Part shown: positions 15,870 through 24,379 of the stretch, piece by piece
Numbering within the stretch: the first letter of the stretch is position 1
Layout: each line of letters begins with the position of its first letter
NCBI RefSeq assembly: GCF_017052465.1
Contig: NZ_JAFHKT010000148.1
Location: 1 to 64,000, forward strand
DNA from: Arthrobacter pascens
Lineage (GTDB): Bacteria; Actinomycetota; Actinomycetes; Actinomycetales; Micrococcaceae
Length of the DNA stretch: 64,000 bases
Direction: 5' to 3'
Notes under the pieces: generated by a model
Database searches by the model: none
Seen by the model: the letters and a program-made list of their open reading frames with translations, nothing else
Told to the model about the DNA's origin: nothing
Made by a program: the position numbers and the translations under genes

Positions 15870-17411
15870 ATGACTGTGCCCACCACCACAGAACGGCGGC
15901 CGGCACCGCCTGCCGGCCGGCCCGGCCTGGCCGCGCAGCTGCTGCGCCGCAAGCCGATCGGACAGATGGTCAACGAAGCCGAAGCAGGCCACGGCGGCAC
16001 CCGGCTGATCCGCAGCTTCGGCGTTTTCCAGCTGACCATGATCAGCGTCGGCGCGACCCTGGGAACCGGCATCCTGGTGATCCTGGGCGAATCGGTTCCG
16101 CTGGCCGGGCCGGCCATCTGGATCTCCTTCGCCATCGCCGGACTCGCCGCACTGCTGTCCGCAGTGTCCTACGCCGAAATGGCCGGCCTGGTTCCGGTGG
16201 CAGGCTCGAGTTACTCCTACAGCTACGCCACCTTGGGCGAGGGCATGGCCTGGATCTGTGGCTGGTGCCTCGTGCTCGAATACGCCGTCTCGGTCGCGGC
16301 CGTGGCGGTCGGCGCGGGCCAGTACGTGAACGAGTCCCTGGCGGTCTTCGGCCAGATCCTGCCCGACGCAATCTCCCAGCCGCCCGGAGACGGCGGACTC
16401 GTGAACATTCCGGCGATGGTCATCGTTCTGCTCGCCATGATCCTGCTGGTACGCGGCGCCAAGGAAAGCGCCTGGATCAACACCGCCATCGTGGTGGTCA
16501 AGGTGGGAATCCTGATCTTCTTCTGCGCCGTGGCATTCACCGCCTTCAACGCCGGCAACTTCGAGCCTCTCCTTCCCATGGGCGCAGCCGGGGTCTCAGC
16601 TGCCGCGTCCAGCGTCTTCTTCTCCTACATCGGCTTCGATGCGGCCTCCACAGCCGGTGAGGAAGCGCGCAACCCCAAGCGGGACCTGCCGCGGGCCATC
16701 ATGCTCTCCATGCTGATCGTCACCACCATCTACGTGCTGGTGGCCGTGGCCGCAATCGGCGCCCGGCCCTGGGGCTGGTTCGACGGCACGGAAGCTGCCC
16801 TGGTCAAGATCCTCGAGGAAACCACCGGTCAGCCGTGGATCGCGCTGGTCTTCGCCGTCGGCGCCGTCCTTGCCATCGCCAGCATCGTCCTGACGGTCCT
16901 CTACGGACAGACCCGCATCCTTCTCTCCATGGCCCGCGACGGGCTCATTCCCGGGATTTTCGGCCGCGTCTCCGCGAGGACCGGCACGCCGGCTGCCGGC
17001 ACCCTGATCGTCGGCATCCTCGTGGCAGTCACGGCGGGCCTGGTTCCGCTCGGCGCCCTGGCCGACGCCACGAGCATCGGCACCCTCTTTGCCTTTGGGC
17101 TGGTGAACGTTGCCGTCCTCTACCTCCGCCGCGTGCGGCCCGAACTCAAGCGGACCTTCCGGGTCCCGCTGTTTCCGCTCACGCCCATCCTCGGAGCGCT
17201 CATGTGTGCATACCTGATGGCTAACCTCGGGGGGGATACCTGGATGACCTTCGGCATCTGGATGCTGGTGGGTCTCGCGGCGTACTTCGGCTATGGCCGC
17301 CGCAACTCAAGGGTGGCTTCCCTGACTCACGAGGAATACCGTGAACTGTCCAGCCGTGAACTTTCGAGCACCCCGTCAAACCCCGAAACCATGAAGGCAG
17401 AGCTTCCATGA
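15870..17411 (+). CDS. APC family permease, probable cationic amino acid transporter
   Basis: A 513-residue amino acid permease with about 12 membrane segments. The N-terminal cytoplasmic LLRRKPIGQM and the following GVFQLTMISVGATLGTGILVILG segment are typical of the CAT (cationic amino acid) branch of the APC superfamily. Other family marks are SFAIAGLAALLSAVSYAEMAG and FFSYIGFDAASTAGEEARNPKRDLPRAI. ATG 15870 is preferred to upstream codons. Its last 4 bases (ATGA) overlap the start of the monooxygenase gene, so import and oxidation are translationally coupled. Lysine is the most likely cargo by context. Confidence 0.85.
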   Translation: MTVPTTTERRPAPPAGRPGLAAQLLRRKPIGQMVNEAEAGHGGTRLIRSFGVFQLTMISVGATLGTGILVILGESVPLAGPAIWISFAIAGLAALLSAVSYAEMAGLVPVAGSSYSYSYATLGEGMAWICGWCLVLEYAVSVAAVAVGAGQYVNESLAVFGQILPDAISQPPGDGGLVNIPAMVIVLLAMILLVRGAKESAWINTAIVVVKVGILIFFCAVAFTAFNAGNFEPLLPMGAAGVSAAASSVFFSYIGFDAASTAGEEARNPKRDLPRAIMLSMLIVTTIYVLVAVAAIGARPWGWFDGTEAALVKILEETTGQPWIALVFAVGAVLAIASIVLTVLYGQTRILLSMARDGLIPGIFGRVSARTGTPAAGTLIVGILVAVTAGLVPLGALADATSIGTLFAFGLVNVAVLYLRRVRPELKRTFRVPLFPLTPILGALMCAYLMANLGGDTWMTFGIWMLVGLAAYFGYGRRNSRVASLTHEEYRELSSRELSSTPSNPETMKAELP

Positions 17412-19153
17412 CAACCGCTACCGAATTGCCGGCTTCCGATCCGTCCAGCACGGCCACGTTCGCTCCCTCCGCCGGCGCCGCGACGGCCGCCGCGGACACG
17501 CTGGGCCAGGCACCCATCACCATGCTGAATCCGGACTTCCCGTTCAGCTACGACCATTACCTCGACCACCCGGACGGCTTGGGCTCGGTACCGCCCGAGC
17601 TCTACGGCACTGAGGTGGCTGTGGTCGGGGCCGGCCTTTCCGGACTGGTCACGGCCTACGAACTCATGAAGCTGGGGCTGCGCCCGGTGGTCTACGAGGC
17701 CGACCAGATCGGCGGCCGGCTGCGCACTGCCGGCTTCCCCTCCGCTCCCGGTGTGGTGGCGGACCTCGGCGGCATGCGCTTTCCCGTCTCCGGCAAGGCC
17801 TTCTACCACTACGTGGAGCTGCTGGGCCTCGAAACCCAGGACTTCCCCAACCCGCTCGCACCCGCCACCTCCAGCACGGTGATCGAACTTGCCGGGGAGA
17901 AGCACTATGCCAGCACCGCGGCGGACCTGCCGCCGTTCTTCCGCGAAGTGGCCGAGGCTTGGAAAGCCGCCGTGAACGACGGCGCCAAGTTCAGCGAGAT
18001 GCAGGACGCGATCCGGGCACGCGACACAGCCCGGATCAAGGAACTCTGGAACGAGCTGCTGCCGCTGCTGGACGAGCAGACCTTCTACGGCTTCATCGCC
18101 GCGAGCGAGTCCTTCCGGGAAGCGGGCTTCGCCCACCGCGAGGCTTTCGGCCAGGTGGGCTTCGGCACCGGCGGCTGGGACACGGACTTCCCCAACTCCA
18201 TCCTCGAGATCCTGCGCGTCGTCTACACCGACGCCGACGACCAGCACCGCCTTATCGCCGGGGGAGCGCAGCGGCTCCCCGAGGCACTGTGGCACCACAC
18301 GCCGTCGGGCATGGCCCACTGGCCGAAAGGGACGTCCCTGGCGTCACTGCATTCCGGCTCCCCGCGGGGAGCCGTGGACCGGATCAGCCGCGACGCGAAC
18401 GGCGACCTGCGCATCCGCGAGCGGTGGGGGCGCGAATCGGCCTACCCGGCCGTGGTGACCACCTGCCAGTCATGGCTGCTGTCCACCCGCATCCACACCG
18501 AAGAGGCGCTGTTCCCCGCCGAGCTGTGGACGGCGATCGAGCGCTCGCACTACATGCAGTCCTCCAAGACGTTCGTGATGGTGGACCGGCCGTTCTGGAA
18601 GGACATCGATCCCGCCACCGGCCGGGAGACCATGTCCATGACGCTGACGGACCGCCTGAACCGCGCCACCTACCTGCTGGACAACGGCCCGGACCAGCCC
18701 GCCGTGATCCTGCTGTCCTACACCTGGAACGACGACGCGCTGAAGTGGCTCGCCCTCGACGCGGACCAGCGGGTTGAACTGATGCTGCACTCGCTGGAGC
18801 AGATCTATCCGACCGTGGACATCGCGAGCCACATCGTGGGCCAGCCAATCACCGTGTCGTGGGAAGCGGATCCCAACTTCATGGGCGCGTTCAAGGCGAA
18901 CCTGCCCGGGCATTACCGTTACCAGCAGCGGCTTTTCACCCATTTCAAGCAGGACAAGCTGCCGGAAGCGCAGCGCGGGATCTTCCTGGCCGGCGACGAC
19001 GTCTCGTTCACCGCGGGCTGGGCCGAAGGCGCCGTGACTACCGGGCTCAACGCGGTCTGGGGCGTGGTGAACCACCTCGGCGGTTCATCTTCCGCAGCGA
19101 ACCCGGGCCCGGGCGACCTCCTCGACGCGCTGGGACCCATCAGCCTGGACTGA
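17408..19153 (+). CDS. davB: FAD amine oxidase family, probable L-lysine 2-monooxygenase
   Basis: A 581-residue flavin amine oxidase family enzyme. The dinucleotide fold GAGLSG is at residues 74-79, followed by VVYEADQIGGRLRT; the C-terminal FAD motif is GIFLAGDDVSFTAGWAEGAV. From memory it follows Pseudomonas DavB closely along its length, for example GGMRFPVSGKAFYHYV, GFGTGGWDTDFPNS, MQSSKTFVMVDRPFWKD and NPGPGDLLDALGPI. DavB oxidatively decarboxylates L-lysine to 5-aminopentanamide, which the DavA-like amidase at 12097 would hydrolyse. An extra Ala/Thr-rich ~35-residue N-terminus precedes the conserved start. Tryptophan or other L-amino acid monooxygenase activity is the alternative. It is coupled to the permease by an ATGA overlap. 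Confidence 0.8.
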   Translation: MTTATELPASDPSSTATFAPSAGAATAAADTLGQAPITMLNPDFPFSYDHYLDHPDGLGSVPPELYGTEVAVVGAGLSGLVTAYELMKLGLRPVVYEADQIGGRLRTAGFPSAPGVVADLGGMRFPVSGKAFYHYVELLGLETQDFPNPLAPATSSTVIELAGEKHYASTAADLPPFFREVAEAWKAAVNDGAKFSEMQDAIRARDTARIKELWNELLPLLDEQTFYGFIAASESFREAGFAHREAFGQVGFGTGGWDTDFPNSILEILRVVYTDADDQHRLIAGGAQRLPEALWHHTPSGMAHWPKGTSLASLHSGSPRGAVDRISRDANGDLRIRERWGRESAYPAVVTTCQSWLLSTRIHTEEALFPAELWTAIERSHYMQSSKTFVMVDRPFWKDIDPATGRETMSMTLTDRLNRATYLLDNGPDQPAVILLSYTWNDDALKWLALDADQRVELMLHSLEQIYPTVDIASHIVGQPITVSWEADPNFMGAFKANLPGHYRYQQRLFTHFKQDKLPEAQRGIFLAGDDVSFTAGWAEGAVTTGLNAVWGVVNHLGGSSSAANPGPGDLLDALGPISLD

Positions 19154-19154
19154 G

Positions 19155-19676
19155 TCAGTCGGCGTGGACCTCGCGGTGTGCCTGCGCGAGGTCACGGTAG
19201 TTCGCCGCGTTGCGCTTCACGCCGTCGAACTCCTCATCCGTGAGTTCCCGGCGGACCTTGGCGGGGACCCCGGCCACGAGGGAGCGCGGCGGAACCACGG
19301 TGCCCTCCAACACCACGGCGCCGGCCGCCACAAGCGAGCCGGCGCCGATCACCGCGCCGTTGAGGATGGTGGCGCTCATGCCGATGAGGCAGTCGTCCTC
19401 AACGGTGCAGCCGTGAACCACCGCGCTGTGCCCGACGCTGACCCGCGCCCCGACGCTGCAGGGGAATCCCGGGTCGGCGTGCAGCACCACGTTGTCCTGC
19501 AGGTTGCTGCCGCTGCCCACGCTGATGGTTGCGGTGTCGGCGCGTACGGAGACTCCGTAGAAGGCGCTGGCGTCCTCGGCGAGCGTGGCGCGGCCGATGA
19601 TGGACGCCGTCGGAGCAACGAAGACGGAGGCGTGGATGTCCGGCGTGTCGCCGGCGAAAGAGTAGATGGGAGCCAT
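19155..19676 (-). CDS. Gamma-class carbonic anhydrase family protein
   Basis: A 173-residue left-handed beta-helix protein of the YrdA/PaaY/CaiE type. Hexapeptide repeats run throughout (for example SVGSGSNLQDNVVLHAD). The zinc-type histidines are visible in VVLHADPGF and GHSAVVHGC, and the trimer-forming C-terminal helix is present. Such proteins are predicted carbonic anhydrases or acyl-related enzymes, and many have no proven activity. ATG 19676. It is convergent with the monooxygenase gene (1-base gap) and lies just downstream of the truncated methyltransferase on the same strand. Confidence 0.88.
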   Translation of the reverse strand: MAPIYSFAGDTPDIHASVFVAPTASIIGRATLAEDASAFYGVSVRADTATISVGSGSNLQDNVVLHADPGFPCSVGARVSVGHSAVVHGCTVEDDCLIGMSATILNGAVIGAGSLVAAGAVVLEGTVVPPRSLVAGVPAKVRRELTDEEFDGVKRNAANYRDLAQAHREVHAD

Positions 19677-19707
19677 GCCCCCAGCCTAAGACACAGTGGA
19701 GTGCCGC

Positions 19708-20067
19708 TCAGGGGAGGACGACGGCGATCGGCGCGCCCGGCTCTGCTACCCGCTCAAGCTCCCGCACGATGCCGTCCGCCTGGTCCGCCGTGAGGCCCGC
19801 CAGCGACTCGACCGCCCAGACAGCCGGGAAGGTGTTGTCCGCGAAGGGCAAGCGCGCGGGCTCCGCCACCGACACGCTCAGGCGGCGGGCGACGGCATAA
19901 CGGACGTTCCCGTCGAAGGGATCAACGCCCGTGTAGTGGATTCCTGCCTGGACAAACCTGATGCCGTCATCGCCCGGACCGCAGCACACGTCCAGGACTG
20001 CGTGCCGCCCCTCGGCCTTGAGCAGGGCGATGAAGGGTTCCAGTGAGGTGTCCGTCAACAAAGGCAT
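19708..20067 (-). CDS. Truncated class I SAM methyltransferase paralogue
   Basis: A 119-residue protein covering only the SAM-binding half of a class I methyltransferase: motif I appears as VLDVCCGPGDDG, followed by YTGVDPFDGNV and LPFADNTFPAVWAVESL. It aligns almost without gaps to residues ~45-155 of the adjacent 226-residue gene, then stops after PIAVVLP where the neighbour continues with the C-terminal half. The start has no clear ribosome site. It looks like a partial tandem duplicate and may be inactive. No homologous sequence follows in other frames before the carbonic anhydrase gene, so this is loss rather than a simple frameshift. Confidence 0.6.
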   Translation of the reverse strand: MPLLTDTSLEPFIALLKAEGRHAVLDVCCGPGDDGIRFVQAGIHYTGVDPFDGNVRYAVARRLSVSVAEPARLPFADNTFPAVWAVESLAGLTADQADGIVRELERVAEPGAPIAVVLP

Positions 20068-20143
20068 GGTGTTAACCAGTCTCAGTTAAAACGCGGCCGC
20101 TGTGAACCGCCGGTCGCTTCTGTCAGGCCGATCGGCGCGCTAC

Positions 20144-20824
20144 CTAATTACGCCGTGGAGCGCGGAGGATCAGGAACTGGTAATGCTGCGTCCAGTGGCC
20201 AGCGCCAGGGCCGGACTCGGCGCCAGTGCCTTCCGGCCACGTGACGAATTCCTCAATCTTGCCGTGACGGCCGAAGATCTGCCGCAGCGCGGCGTCACTT
20301 CGACGGCTGAAAAATCGCCGCGGCTGGATCTGGTCTTCGGGGTTGAGCACCTCTTCGTCCTCCCCGGACCAGAGGCCGACGGCGATCGGCGCACCCGGCG
20401 CGGCCACCCGCACGAGTTCACGGACGACGCCGTCGATGTCCCGGTTGGGGATGTGCAACAGCGTGCTCATGCTCCACAGCGCAGGGAACGCGCCGTTGGC
20501 GAAGGGAAGGTTCCGGGCGCTGGCAACCGAGACGTTCAGGCCCTTGGCTGTGGCGATCCGCACCTGCCCTTCGGACAGGTCAACGCCGGTGTACTGGATG
20601 CCCGCCTGGACGAACTTCAGACCGTCGAGCCCCGGGCCAGTGCCGATTTCCAGAACGCCGCGCCTGCCCTCAGCTTTCAGCCGGGCGATGAATAGCTCCC
20701 GCTGCTCCGCACGCTGTGGGGTCAGCGGATGCTCCGGGTGCAAGACGGCGCGCTGGTTGTAGAACTTTGCCAGCCTGTCCTCGCCGCTGTCCTGCGGAGC
20801 TGGGTCCTCCCCGGCCGGCGCCAC
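20144..20824 (-). CDS. Class I SAM-dependent methyltransferase
   Basis: A 226-residue methyltransferase with motif I LEIGTGPGLDG (residues ~56-66), motif II YTGVDLSEGQV and the post-motif LPFANGAFPALWSMSTL. It is close to the Methyltransf_11 group. The substrate is unknown. It is the probable parent of the truncated copy immediately downstream on the same strand. ATG 20824 is 33 bases from the end of purU. Confidence 0.8.
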   Translation of the reverse strand: MAPAGEDPAPQDSGEDRLAKFYNQRAVLHPEHPLTPQRAEQRELFIARLKAEGRRGVLEIGTGPGLDGLKFVQAGIQYTGVDLSEGQVRIATAKGLNVSVASARNLPFANGAFPALWSMSTLLHIPNRDIDGVVRELVRVAAPGAPIAVGLWSGEDEEVLNPEDQIQPRRFFSRRSDAALRQIFGRHGKIEEFVTWPEGTGAESGPGAGHWTQHYQFLILRAPRRN

Positions 20825-20856
20825 GTCCTACTCCCTGGATCCTGGCTACACGGAGG

Positions 20857-21717
20857 CTAGTTGAAAACCACGGTCCGGTTGCCGTCCAGGAGCACCCGGT
20901 GCTCGGCGTGCCACTGCACTGCCTGGGCGAGGGTCCGGCCCTCAACGTCGCGGCCCATCTGCACGAACTGCTCGGGAGTGCGCGCATGGTCCACCCGGAT
21001 CACTTCCTGCTCAATGATGGGGCCCTCATCCAGCGCAGCGGTGACGTAGTGTGCCGTGGCGCCGATCAGCTTCACGCCGCGGGCATGGGCCTGGTGATAC
21101 GGCTTCGCGCCCTTGAAGGACGGCAGGAAGGAATGGTGGATGTTGATGGCTTTGCCGGTCAGCTCCGCGCACAGATCATCCGAGATGATCTGCATGTAGC
21201 GGGCCAGGACGGTCAGCTCAATGCCTTCCTCCGCAATGATCTTCCGCAGCCGGTCCTCCGCCTGGACCTTGGTGTCGGGGGTGACCGGAATGTAGTGGAA
21301 CGGAATTCCATAGAACTCTGCGAGCCCGGCCAGGTCGTTGTGGTTGGAGACGATGGCCGGAACCTCGATCGGCAGCGTGCCGGAGCGCTGCAGGAACAGC
21401 AAATCGTTCAGGCAGTGCGCGGATTTGCTCGCCATGAGCAGTGTGCGGACCTTCTGGCCCACCGGGTGGAGGCTCCACTGCATGCCGAAGGCCTCGGCAA
21501 CGGGTTCCAGGGCAGCCTGGACCTCGGCCCGGGAGGCGGACGTGGTGGCCTCGACGCGCATAAAGAAGGTTCCGGTGGACTGGCTGCCGTACTGCTGGGA
21601 GTCCGTAATATTGCAGCCCGCCACGAGCAGGGCGCCGGCCACGGCGTGGACAATTCCGGGGCGGTCCGGGCAGGACAGGGTTATTACGTACGCTTTGGCG
21701 AGCTGGTCTTCAATCAC
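20857..21717 (-). CDS. purU: Formyltetrahydrofolate deformylase
   Basis: A 286-residue enzyme that hydrolyses 10-formyl-THF to THF and formate, balancing one-carbon pools. An N-terminal ACT domain (YVITLSCPDRPGIVHAVAGALL) is followed by the formyltransferase-fold catalytic domain with IVSNHNDL, INIHHSFLPSFKGAKPYHQA and the HYVTAALDEGPIIEQ motif, which carries the usual His and Asp residues. I place the start at GTG 21717 because family members begin about 10 residues before the YVITLSCP motif; the frame stays open to 21795, over the riboswitch. It is divergent from glyA-folD, the other folate one-carbon genes. Confidence 0.9.
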   Translation of the reverse strand: MIEDQLAKAYVITLSCPDRPGIVHAVAGALLVAGCNITDSQQYGSQSTGTFFMRVEATTSASRAEVQAALEPVAEAFGMQWSLHPVGQKVRTLLMASKSAHCLNDLLFLQRSGTLPIEVPAIVSNHNDLAGLAEFYGIPFHYIPVTPDTKVQAEDRLRKIIAEEGIELTVLARYMQIISDDLCAELTGKAINIHHSFLPSFKGAKPYHQAHARGVKLIGATAHYVTAALDEGPIIEQEVIRVDHARTPEQFVQMGRDVEGRTLAQAVQWHAEHRVLLDGNRTVVFN

Positions 21718-21756
21718 GAAGAACAGCCTACCCGCGCCGGCGGCCGGCTTTTGGTA

Positions 21757-21842
21757 GTCTGGTGGGGTCGCAACTGGCGTTGGGTGGCTAACCACCAGGG
21801 AGCGGCAATCACGAAGACCACGGATCGTACGCCTGGGCCGAG
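21757..21842 (+). ncRNA. ZTP (pfl) riboswitch upstream of glyA-folD
   Basis: The conserved blocks of the pfl/ZTP aptamer appear in order: GGGTCGCAACTGGCG (21765-21779), the GTGG...ACCACC hairpin (21784-21796), AGGGAGCGG (21797-21805), a variable linker, and the closing TACGCCTGGGCCGA (21828-21841). The spacing and the GGCG / CGCC pairing potential match the class. ZTP riboswitches turn on one-carbon and purine genes when ZMP/ZTP accumulates at low 10-formyl-THF, which fits the glyA-folD genes it precedes. About 175 bases of leader follow, including a GGGGCG/CGCCCC hairpin near 21950-21967 that could belong to the expression platform. Confidence 0.85.
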
Positions 21843-22017
21843 GGTCATGTTTTGCCGGTTGAGCGCTGCGCTTCCTGAAGTGCGCGGTCTCCCGGGTGCG
21901 CTGCGGCGCCCTGAACGGACGATTGCGGGCCAGTCCCGGATTGTCATCAGGGGCGGAGCCGCGCCCCCAGCCGGTAGCCTGACCTTAGCAGTGCCCATCC
22001 CTAGCCAGGAGTTCTTC

Positions 22018-23325
22018 GTGACTACTTCACCGACTTCCGTCAGCACTTCCGCCACCGTCAGCAACCAGCCGCTGGCTGAACTCGACCCCGAGATCGCCGC
22101 AGTCCTGGACCAGGAGCTCGGCCGCCAGCGCGGCACCCTGGAAATGATCGCCTCCGAAAACTTCGCGCCGCGCGCCGTGATGGAAGCCCAGGGCTCCGTC
22201 CTGACCAACAAGTACGCCGAGGGCTACCCGGGCCGCCGCTACTACGGCGGCTGCGAATACGTCGACGTTGCCGAGCAGTTGGCAATCGACCGGGTGAAGA
22301 CCCTGTTCGGCGCCGAATACGCCAACGTCCAGCCGCACTCCGGCGCGCAGGCCAACGCTGCCGCACTCTCCGCCATGATCACCCCGGGCGACAAGATCCT
22401 GGGCCTGTCCTTGGCGCACGGTGGCCACCTGACCCACGGCATGAAGCTTAACTTTTCCGGCAAGCTCTACAATGTGGCGGCCTACCAGGTGGAGCAGGAC
22501 AACTTCCGCATCGACATGGACAATCTGCGCGAGCAGGCCATCGCCGAAAAGCCGCAGGTCATCATCGCCGGCTGGTCCGCCTACCCGCGCCACCTCGACT
22601 TCGCCGCGTTCCGCTCCATCGCGGACGAAGTGGGCGCCCTCCTCTGGACGGACATGGCGCACTTCGCCGGCCTCGTGGCGGCCGGACTGCACCCGAGCCC
22701 GGTGCCGCACTCCGACGTCGTCACCTCCACCGTGCACAAGACCCTCGCCGGCCCCCGCTCCGGCGTGATCCTGGCCAAGCAGGAGTGGGCCAAGAAGCTC
22801 AACTCCAACGTCTTCCCCGGCCAGCAGGGCGGACCGCTCATGCACGTGATCGCGGCGAAGGCTGTGGCCTTCAAGATCGCCGGCACCGCAGAATTCAAGG
22901 AGCGCCAGGAGCGCGTCCTCGAAGGTGCGAAGATCATCGCCGACCGCCTGAACCAGTCCGACGTCGCCGAGGCCGGCGTCTCGGTCCTGACTGGCGGCAC
23001 GGATGTGCACCTGGTGCTGGTGGACCTGCGCAACTCGCAGCTGGACGGCCAGCAGGCCGAAGACCTCCTGCACTCCGTGGGCATCACCGTCAACCGCAAC
23101 GCCGTGCCGTTCGACCCCCGCCCGCCGATGGTCACCTCCGGCCTGCGCATCGGAACGCCGGCACTGGCCACCCGCGGCTTCGGCGCCAACGAATTCACCG
23201 AGGTCGCCGAGATCATCGCCACCGCACTGAAGGCCGGCTCCGGCACCGACGTGGAGGCGCTGCAGGCCCGCGTGGACAAGCTCGCCGCCGACTTCCCCCT
23301 GTACCCGCAGCACGAGCAGTGGTAA
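22018..23325 (+). CDS. glyA: Serine hydroxymethyltransferase
   Basis: A 435-residue fold-type I PLP enzyme converting serine and THF to glycine and 5,10-methylene-THF. The PLP lysine is Lys241 in STVHKTLAGPRSG. Other marks are MIASENFAPRAV, TNKYAEGYPGRRYYGGCE, and TDMAHFAGLVAAG. GTG 22018 is chosen because AGGAG at 22007-22011 is correctly spaced; the open frame extends far upstream but is not coding there. It is followed after 3 bases by folD and preceded by a ZTP riboswitch. Confidence 0.97.
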   Translation: MTTSPTSVSTSATVSNQPLAELDPEIAAVLDQELGRQRGTLEMIASENFAPRAVMEAQGSVLTNKYAEGYPGRRYYGGCEYVDVAEQLAIDRVKTLFGAEYANVQPHSGAQANAAALSAMITPGDKILGLSLAHGGHLTHGMKLNFSGKLYNVAAYQVEQDNFRIDMDNLREQAIAEKPQVIIAGWSAYPRHLDFAAFRSIADEVGALLWTDMAHFAGLVAAGLHPSPVPHSDVVTSTVHKTLAGPRSGVILAKQEWAKKLNSNVFPGQQGGPLMHVIAAKAVAFKIAGTAEFKERQERVLEGAKIIADRLNQSDVAEAGVSVLTGGTDVHLVLVDLRNSQLDGQQAEDLLHSVGITVNRNAVPFDPRPPMVTSGLRIGTPALATRGFGANEFTEVAEIIATALKAGSGTDVEALQARVDKLAADFPLYPQHEQW

Positions 23326-23328
23326 CCA

Positions 23329-24231
23329 ATGACCGCTGATATCGCGAAGACCGCCCAGATCCTTGACGGCAGGGCCACCGCCGCCGCCATCAAGGCCGAA
23401 CTGACTGAACGTGTGGCCGCACTCAAGGCCAAAGGCGTCACACCGGGACTGGGCACCATCCTCGTCGGCTCCGATCCGGGCAGCATGTGGTACGTGGGCG
23501 GCAAGCACAAGGACTGCGCCGAGGTAGGCATCACGTCCATCCGCCGCGACCTGCCCGAGGACACCAGCCAGGAGGACCTCCTGGCAGTGGTCCGCGAGCT
23601 GAACGAGAACCCGGATTGCACCGGCTACATCGTCCAACTGCCGCTGCCCAAGCACATCGACCAGGACGTCATCCTGGAGGCCATGGATCCGGACAAGGAC
23701 GCCGACGGCCTGCACCCGATGAACCTGGGCCGGCTCGTGGCCAACATCAGCGGGCCCATGAAGTCCCCGCTGCCGTGCACACCCAAGGGCTGCGTGGAGC
23801 TGCTGACCCGCCACGGCATCGACCTCAAGGGCAAGCGCGTCCTCGTGGTGGGCCGCGGCGTCACCATCGGTCGTCCGGTGGGCCTGCTGCTCACCCGCAA
23901 GGACGTCAACGCCACCGTGGTCCTGGCCCACACCGGCACCGTCGACCTGCCCGCCGAACTCCGGCAGGCCGACGTCGTGATCGCCGCTGCGGGCTCGCCG
24001 CACATGATCAAGGCTGAAAACCTGAAGCCGGGCGCGATAGTGCTCGACGTCGGCGTCAGCCGCGTCGATGACGGCACCGGCAAAGCGGTGGTCACCGGGG
24101 ACGTGCACCCGGATGCTGCCGACGTCGCCGCCTGGCTGTCCCCGAATCCGGGCGGCGTGGGTCCGATGACCCGCGCCATGCTCCTCGCCAACGTGGTGGA
24201 GACCGCGGAACGCCACGCCGGCCTGGCCTAG
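23329..24231 (+). CDS. folD: Methylenetetrahydrofolate dehydrogenase/cyclohydrolase
   Basis: A 300-residue bifunctional enzyme that oxidises 5,10-methylene-THF and hydrolyses the methenyl product to 10-formyl-THF. The catalytic YVGGKHK motif (the usual Y-x3-K), the IVQLPLPKHID segment, the DADGLHPMNLG motif and the NADP-binding VVGRGVTIGRPVG are present. It starts 3 bases after glyA and shares its riboswitch-controlled mRNA. A 10-bp hairpin follows at 24273-24308. Confidence 0.97.
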   Translation: MTADIAKTAQILDGRATAAAIKAELTERVAALKAKGVTPGLGTILVGSDPGSMWYVGGKHKDCAEVGITSIRRDLPEDTSQEDLLAVVRELNENPDCTGYIVQLPLPKHIDQDVILEAMDPDKDADGLHPMNLGRLVANISGPMKSPLPCTPKGCVELLTRHGIDLKGKRVLVVGRGVTIGRPVGLLLTRKDVNATVVLAHTGTVDLPAELRQADVVIAAAGSPHMIKAENLKPGAIVLDVGVSRVDDGTGKAVVTGDVHPDAADVAAWLSPNPGGVGPMTRAMLLANVVETAERHAGLA

Positions 24232-24272
24232 GTTGGGCAAGCTCAACCAGCGGGGCCTCCGCTGATCGAAGC

Positions 24273-24308
24273 GCAGGGCGCCCTCTCCTCCGGGAGCGGG
24301 CGCCCTGC
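24273..24308 (+). terminator. Terminator after glyA-folD
   Basis: GCAGGGCGCC (24273-24282) pairs perfectly with GGCGCCCTGC (24299-24308). Only a weak T-containing tail follows. The segment just before it (24235-24262) is the reverse complement of the CCGCTGGTTGAG-type repeat also seen inside mazG. Confidence 0.6.
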
Positions 24309-24379
24309 GGCGTTTGGCGGGCGCAATCTTTTGAGACCGAGCTATTCCTTTGGCCCCGGACGGGTATTAGCGTAATGGG

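Noticed and set aside
19680..19707. Frameshift as cause of the short methyltransferase
   Set aside because: No other frame downstream resembles the missing C-terminal half, so sequence has been lost rather than shifted.
22027..24246. 739-residue open frame antisense to glyA-folD
   Set aside because: It mirrors two certain enzyme genes and its His/Gly/Val-rich composition is that of an antisense shadow in high-GC DNA.
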